Program-made: the position numbers and the translations under genes
From: Mytilisepta virgata
Taxonomy: Eukaryota > Mollusca > Bivalvia > Mytilida > Mytilidae
Assembly: GCA_028015205.1 (NCBI GenBank)
Contig: CM051516.1
Location: 53,324,230-53,388,229, forward strand
Direction: 5' to 3'
Length of the DNA: 64,000 nucleotides
Part shown: piece by piece, positions 59,642 through 64,000 of the stretch
How positions within the stretch are numbered: position 1 is the first letter of the stretch
Layout: every line of letters starts with the position of its first letter
The notes under the pieces: model-generated
The model's database searches: none
What the model saw: the letters and a program-made list of their open reading frames with translations, nothing else
Told to the model about the DNA's origin: nothing

Positions 59642-61265
59642 TTACTACTTTATATGTTTTGACATAAGTTAAGACAGAATAGAGTTACTGCGATGAAGCC
59701 AATTCTTCGAGTTTTGTGAATCATATTCCTAACAATTCTAAAGCCTTGAATATTGCAACAGTATTAAAATGTTTTATTTCTCTGTCGTGTTTGTGATTTA
59801 TTGCAGTCATCAGGATAAATTACATGTTAATTCTATCTGTGCTTCTGGTATACGCAGGGTATAAAAATTCTGCTACATGTATTAAGTGGTAATAAAACTA
59901 ATTCTATGAAAAAGTACGTTACGGCTCACGTTGTTAAGACTTTCAGTATTGTAGGTGCCGTTACAGTAAAGGACGGGAGAACTTTTCTGGAGGACCTGAT
60001 TCAACTCTCAGTTTTTTTGGGCATTCACATACCTTAATTTTATAGAGGTTTATTTTTTGTACTGTTCTGTTCTTACTACCTCTGCTTTGCTGTGTGTTTG
60101 GTTATATTTTTGTAGTTTTCGCTCTCTATATGTTTTATTTTCTTACTTATTGGCTTGGTCTCTGGATTTTGACGTTTTCTTCTATAGTATTTAATAGGTA
60201 TTCTTAAGATAATATTTCTTGAAATTTTCATAGACACCCATGAGAATTTGTAATACAGAAATTTTATATACTATCTCTGCAGTTTCCTGAACAAAATCAC
60301 AGTTTGACCTTTCTTTTCTTTGTTATAATACATTTGGATGGTATCTCCAAGGTCAAATATCCCGTCATATCATTCTATCTAACCATAACGTCAATCTTAC
60401 AAGTCAAACGTATAATAAAGATAGTTGGTGCAATAGATAGATGTGAAGTTTATAATCGTTATTGAGTATATACTTCGTAGAAAATTTTCTTCGTCAATTT
60501 GCAACATCAACGAAAGCAATAAAGCTGTCTGAAATCATTATTGGGTTAACTGCACTTTTATACTTTTACGATTTCGATGTCAATCAACATCGTTGGGTAT
60601 TGTTGGAATTTTACACTCGCTTATGCTAGGAAATTTAATCGAAATTCGGGGGAAACTCATAGCATTATATATGAGGTGCCATTGGCCCACAACAAATTCT
60701 AAAAACACCAGCTTTCTGACGCTAGAGGAATCTTTGAGTAAGGCTCAGGGGTGGCTTAATATCGTGTTCACATTAGTCTTTCTCGCTCTCGTTCATTGCC
60801 TGATATCGCCGTATGAGCAAAACTTTCCTTCTAACTATGAAACATGAAATTGATAATAAAAAAAATTTAAAAAGAAAAAAAACTGGAATACATAAGAATC
60901 TGCGAATCCATAATAAAAATTAATTAAAATAATTCATAATCATAATAATTATGTAAAAAACACCCAGAGAACACCACTAAAAAACATGTACATATGTAAT
61001 TTATTAAAGCTTGTTCAATGTATATAGTACTTTAAAAAAGAAATAATATTCACACGAAATAATGGTAGATTTTCTTTTGTCAAATTTTCTCAACACCCAA
61101 AAGAGAAACCAGCATTTTTCCTTGATGCATACCCCTGCTACGTTTAATAGCTTAAAGTCTGAATGTCATCTTTGTCATTTGTTCATTTGTTGGAAAATAA
61201 TATTTTGACATGCTTTTGTATTCTGTTTTAATGGGAAGGCTCATACATGACACGTGTGTAAATAT
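59642..61265. other. No gene seen
   Basis: AT-rich. An 84-codon plus-strand frame at 60593-60847 has no recognisable domain. Nothing else supported. Confidence 0.35.
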
Positions 61266-61428
61266 AGATTCTCCTTCAGGTATGAGTGAGTTATGGAATT
61301 TCTCCACCCGAGATAGTTAAATTTTCGATTTTCAACACGCGAGCCTTTAGCGAGCGTATTAAAATCCAAAATTTAACTATTGAGGGTGGAGAAATTCCAT
61401 AACTCACGAGTAAATTGAAGGAGAATCT
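61266..61428. repeat. Palindromic fold-back MITE (P4)
   Basis: AGATTCTCCTTCA / TGAAGGAGAATCT ends, then GTGAGTTATGGAATTTCTCC against GGAGAAATTCCATAACTCAC and TAGTTAAATTTT against AAATTTAACTA. The loop holds GCGAGCCTTTAGCGAGCG. Lies about 200 bp upstream of the LINE ORF1. Confidence 0.8.
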
Positions 61429-61634
61429 GTTTCTCTTATGATTTTCAACAAAAACCTAAAGAAAATGTCGTTGCTATGTAGTTTGTTTACATAGACGTCA
61501 TTTGGGGACTTCTCTAGTTCATCGTTCCAATAAATATAGAAAAAAGGGCGGCAATTCCCACGTAGAAATTTAATCACCGGGAAGTGGTTAAAGATATTAT
61601 GTATTTTTATCCCACCGATTAAAATTAATGTAAA

Positions 61635-63302
61635 ATGGCGGCCCATAGTGATGGCCGTGTATCTTCGCTTGTCTCGGATAATAGTGTTTTGGTCGATGCA
61701 GAAGTTCACCATGCATATTATGATAGTTCAGAGGGAATAGTAAGTAACTCCGCTGCACACGGACAGAGTTTTGTAGAGTATTACCCAGAGAATACGGACT
61801 TTGTAAGAGTTTTGACGGACACCCCAATCCCCAAACAACTTTCGAATGTAAACAATGGCCCCGGAAACCTTGATATGTCGTTGTCACAAGTTAGTCTGGA
61901 TCCAGATTTTATTCCCCAACAAGAATTCATTGCAATGTTGGACAAAGAACTGTCAGATCTACCCCAAGATTTATATATTTCTAGATTGATAGAATTAACT
62001 AATAATTCGGACGACAGTGTTACGTGGTATAGAAGTGTACTCATGAGTAGAGCTAAGGGGATCGAGGGGTGCCCAACGGGAAAACTTGTTAGTAGGAAAT
62101 CCACAAATCGGGGAACGTCAACTATAAAATATGCTAAAGACTGCTATAGTATTTATTCGTTTATTAAAGGTGACAATTCCCAGATTGATGATGTAATCCG
62201 ACGCGATGATCAACCAAAATCGTCTGTGTCAGAACAAAGCTCTAAAAACATAAGTTTAGTTGAAATTCGCGTATCTGTTCATGCTCTTTTAGAGAGAGTT
62301 TCTGATCTTGAAAAGGTAAATGTGACTAACACTAAAACCATTAATAGCTTACAATCAGAAAACGTCAAACTTAAGGAGAATTTAAGGGAAATGAAGGATC
62401 GTTTTGATCAGGTTTCCGATGAACTGTCTAGAAAGTCAACCCAGTATGATTCAAAATTTAAATTGATACTTCAGCAGACAAAACAGCTTGAAGAACAGGA
62501 CTTAACATCTCTTTCTAAGGATATTAAAGTTATTTACAATGAACTTGAGCGTTTAAAAAAACTGCAATGTGTGGCTCAAAAGTCTTTAAACGATTTGAAA
62601 GCGTGTGTTAAACCGTCATATGCACTTGTGGTATCCCCGCACAGGGCCTCTACAGACAGTAATACACGTTCCCCGATAATCAACACAGTGAGTTCAAATC
62701 TACCGTCACAGGACAGTGAACACAACGACAAAGTTAACGGTACGAGTTCATCAATACACAGTGATCCTAAGATTAACTCGAGTACGCAAGTTCATCCGGA
62801 GATCGAGTTCGTTGACAAAGCTATTGACACTGGCATTGTCTCTAAGAATAGTCATGACAAGGAAATACAACCTAGTAACGACTTTGTTATTAAAAGAAAA
62901 GATATAGAGAATAGTGAAAATTTTAAAATCCCAGTGCGTGTTCAAGGTAAAACCGAAAATGTGCAATTTGCTAGCGATGTTTTGTTTGTTGGTGTAACGA
63001 AGAGACAAAAGTTTACCGCGAGGTACTACTTGTCTGGAATTGACTCACGATCTACTCGCTCTGGCCTTCTTCACTTTCTTGAAAGTAAAGGCGTAAAACC
63101 TACGTTCATACAACTATTTAGAAATAAATATAACTCTTCTTATGCATCCGCTAAACTGAATGTACCGAAAGACAGCGCCGAAGTGGTTGAGAATTGTGAC
63201 TTTTGGCCAGCAGGTGTTAACTGTAGGAGATGGCTTAGCAACCGAGAATGGTCAAGCAGATGGACCGATGATGTTGAGGACGAACGAGATGGGCACCTTT
63301 AA
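61635..63302 (+). CDS. LINE ORF1 (coiled-coil nucleic-acid-binding protein)
   Basis: 555 residues, intact. A long coiled-coil lies at about 210-320 (LLERVSDLEKVNVTNTKTIN, ENVKLKENLREMKDRFDQVS, heptad-like). A Ser/Thr/Asn-rich middle follows. The C-terminal fold at about 460-540 (ARYYLSGIDSRSTRSGLLHF, NCDFWPAGVNCRRWLSN) is like that in gag-like ORF1 proteins of molluscan LINEs. It would bind element RNA as a multimer. It is followed 62 bases later by ORF2 in another frame. Confidence 0.75.
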   Translation: MAAHSDGRVSSLVSDNSVLVDAEVHHAYYDSSEGIVSNSAAHGQSFVEYYPENTDFVRVLTDTPIPKQLSNVNNGPGNLDMSLSQVSLDPDFIPQQEFIAMLDKELSDLPQDLYISRLIELTNNSDDSVTWYRSVLMSRAKGIEGCPTGKLVSRKSTNRGTSTIKYAKDCYSIYSFIKGDNSQIDDVIRRDDQPKSSVSEQSSKNISLVEIRVSVHALLERVSDLEKVNVTNTKTINSLQSENVKLKENLREMKDRFDQVSDELSRKSTQYDSKFKLILQQTKQLEEQDLTSLSKDIKVIYNELERLKKLQCVAQKSLNDLKACVKPSYALVVSPHRASTDSNTRSPIINTVSSNLPSQDSEHNDKVNGTSSSIHSDPKINSSTQVHPEIEFVDKAIDTGIVSKNSHDKEIQPSNDFVIKRKDIENSENFKIPVRVQGKTENVQFASDVLFVGVTKRQKFTARYYLSGIDSRSTRSGLLHFLESKGVKPTFIQLFRNKYNSSYASAKLNVPKDSAEVVENCDFWPAGVNCRRWLSNREWSSRWTDDVEDERDGHL

Positions 63303-63363
63303 TAATAATCTAACTATGGCTGTTTCTATTGTCTTTGTTTTTGTATTTACTTTTGTGTGTAGT

Positions 63364-64000
63364 ATGAACCTTAGTATTTTAAACTGGAATGTTAGAGGGA
63401 TAATGTCATCCACTATTTGTTTAGCTGAATTATTGAGTACATTGAATTGTGATATTGCCATATTGTCTGAACATAAATTAAAACATACTTCATTGTCATA
63501 TTTGAACAGTATTGATAGTAGGTATACGTCGGTTTCAAAAACTGACTCACTATCGGAATGTTATAATTGTACTCATGGTAAAGGGGGTATTGCTATTATG
63601 TATAAGAAGTCGTTGCAGTTTTGTATAATTGAACTTGAAAACATTAATAGCGATAGAATTATAGGAATTCGTATTAAGAATAGTCAGTCCAGACCAATAT
63701 TTTTGTTTGGTACATACTTACCTGCTGATGGGTCTATTGATAATTATATGGAAGTTTTAAACTGTCTTGATGATCTATGTAGTTTTTATAGTAACTATGG
63801 TAGTGTGATCATTGCAGGTGATTTTAATGCTTCGTGCTTTGACACTAACATTGAATATACGAATAAGTATAAATCAAAACAGTTGACACAATTTGTTAAA
63901 AGACATTGTTTTTACCATAAAATTACTAATGGTATTGTTCCCTTTAGGGGACCGGAGTTTACGTTTCCCCTGAAAAATACTATGCTTGATTATGTATTTG
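63364..64000 (+). CDS. LINE ORF2, AP-endonuclease domain (cut by window edge)
   Basis: Open to the window end (212 codons visible). Reads SILNWNVRGIMSS (Asn of the first APE box), CDIAILSEHKL (catalytic Glu), HGKGGIAIMYK, FGTYLPADGS, IIAGDFNASCF (catalytic Asp/Asn) and MLDYVF. This is an apurinic-type endonuclease that nicks target DNA for target-primed reverse transcription. RT should follow beyond 64000. Because both ORFs are intact where visible, the element could be recent. Confidence 0.85.
   Translation, partial: MNLSILNWNVRGIMSSTICLAELLSTLNCDIAILSEHKLKHTSLSYLNSIDSRYTSVSKTDSLSECYNCTHGKGGIAIMYKKSLQFCIIELENINSDRIIGIRIKNSQSRPIFLFGTYLPADGSIDNYMEVLNCLDDLCSFYSNYGSVIIAGDFNASCFDTNIEYTNKYKSKQLTQFVKRHCFYHKITNGIVPFRGPEFTFPLKNTMLDYVF

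Noticed and set aside
61597..61887. Minus-strand open frames opposite LINE ORF1
   Set aside because: Antisense shadows of the coding strand without domains.

Overview
The window looks like a piece of a bivalve mollusc genome, most like a mussel. The DNA is AT-rich, the genes are intron-split with long introns, and there are many dispersed repeats of types common in bivalves: arrays of a ~166-bp core repeat, tRNA-derived SINEs, hammerhead-ribozyme repeats and Penelope-like reverse transcriptase fragments. No species can be fixed from sequence alone.

Left half (about 2.3-32.6 kb, minus strand). Thirteen small exons can be joined into one 456-residue secreted protein. Splice sites and reading phase fit at every junction. 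The order is signal peptide, ShKT-like Cys module, Ly-6/uPAR (LU) three-finger domain, second ShKT-like module, second LU domain, C-type lectin-like domain (CTLD). Every module is bounded by phase-1 introns, a classical exon-shuffling layout, and the ShKT-LU pair is a duplicated four-exon unit. I do not recognise this architecture as a named protein. Its introns are packed with mobile DNA: an LTR retrotransposon (9243-14505) inside an older Penelope-like fragment in the 13-kb last intron, a 3.4-kb element with a higher-order 166-bp repeat array (22.1-25.6 kb), and decayed gag and RT fragments followed by a second array (26.7-29.1 kb).

Middle (32.6-48.8 kb). I see no host gene. The region holds SINEs with target-site duplications, a degenerate minisatellite, a 946-bp fold-back element with mirror-image arrays of a short motif and a 6-bp target duplication (38724-39669), a MITE, Penelope-like 3' ends and hammerhead repeats.

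Right part (48.8-64 kb). Three exons on the minus strand give the C-terminal 186 residues of a Ras-like small GTPase resembling RASL12/RERG; its P-loop exon was not found and probably lies beyond the right edge. It is followed by SINEs, palindromic elements and an inverted cluster of hammerhead repeats. At the right edge a LINE runs on the plus strand, with an intact coiled-coil ORF1 and an ORF2 endonuclease cut off by the window end.

Two themes stand out: the modular ShKT-LU-ShKT-LU-CTLD gene, and an unusual density of DNA that folds back on itself or is predicted to self-cleave as RNA. All statements come from reading the sequence; no database search or folding program was run.
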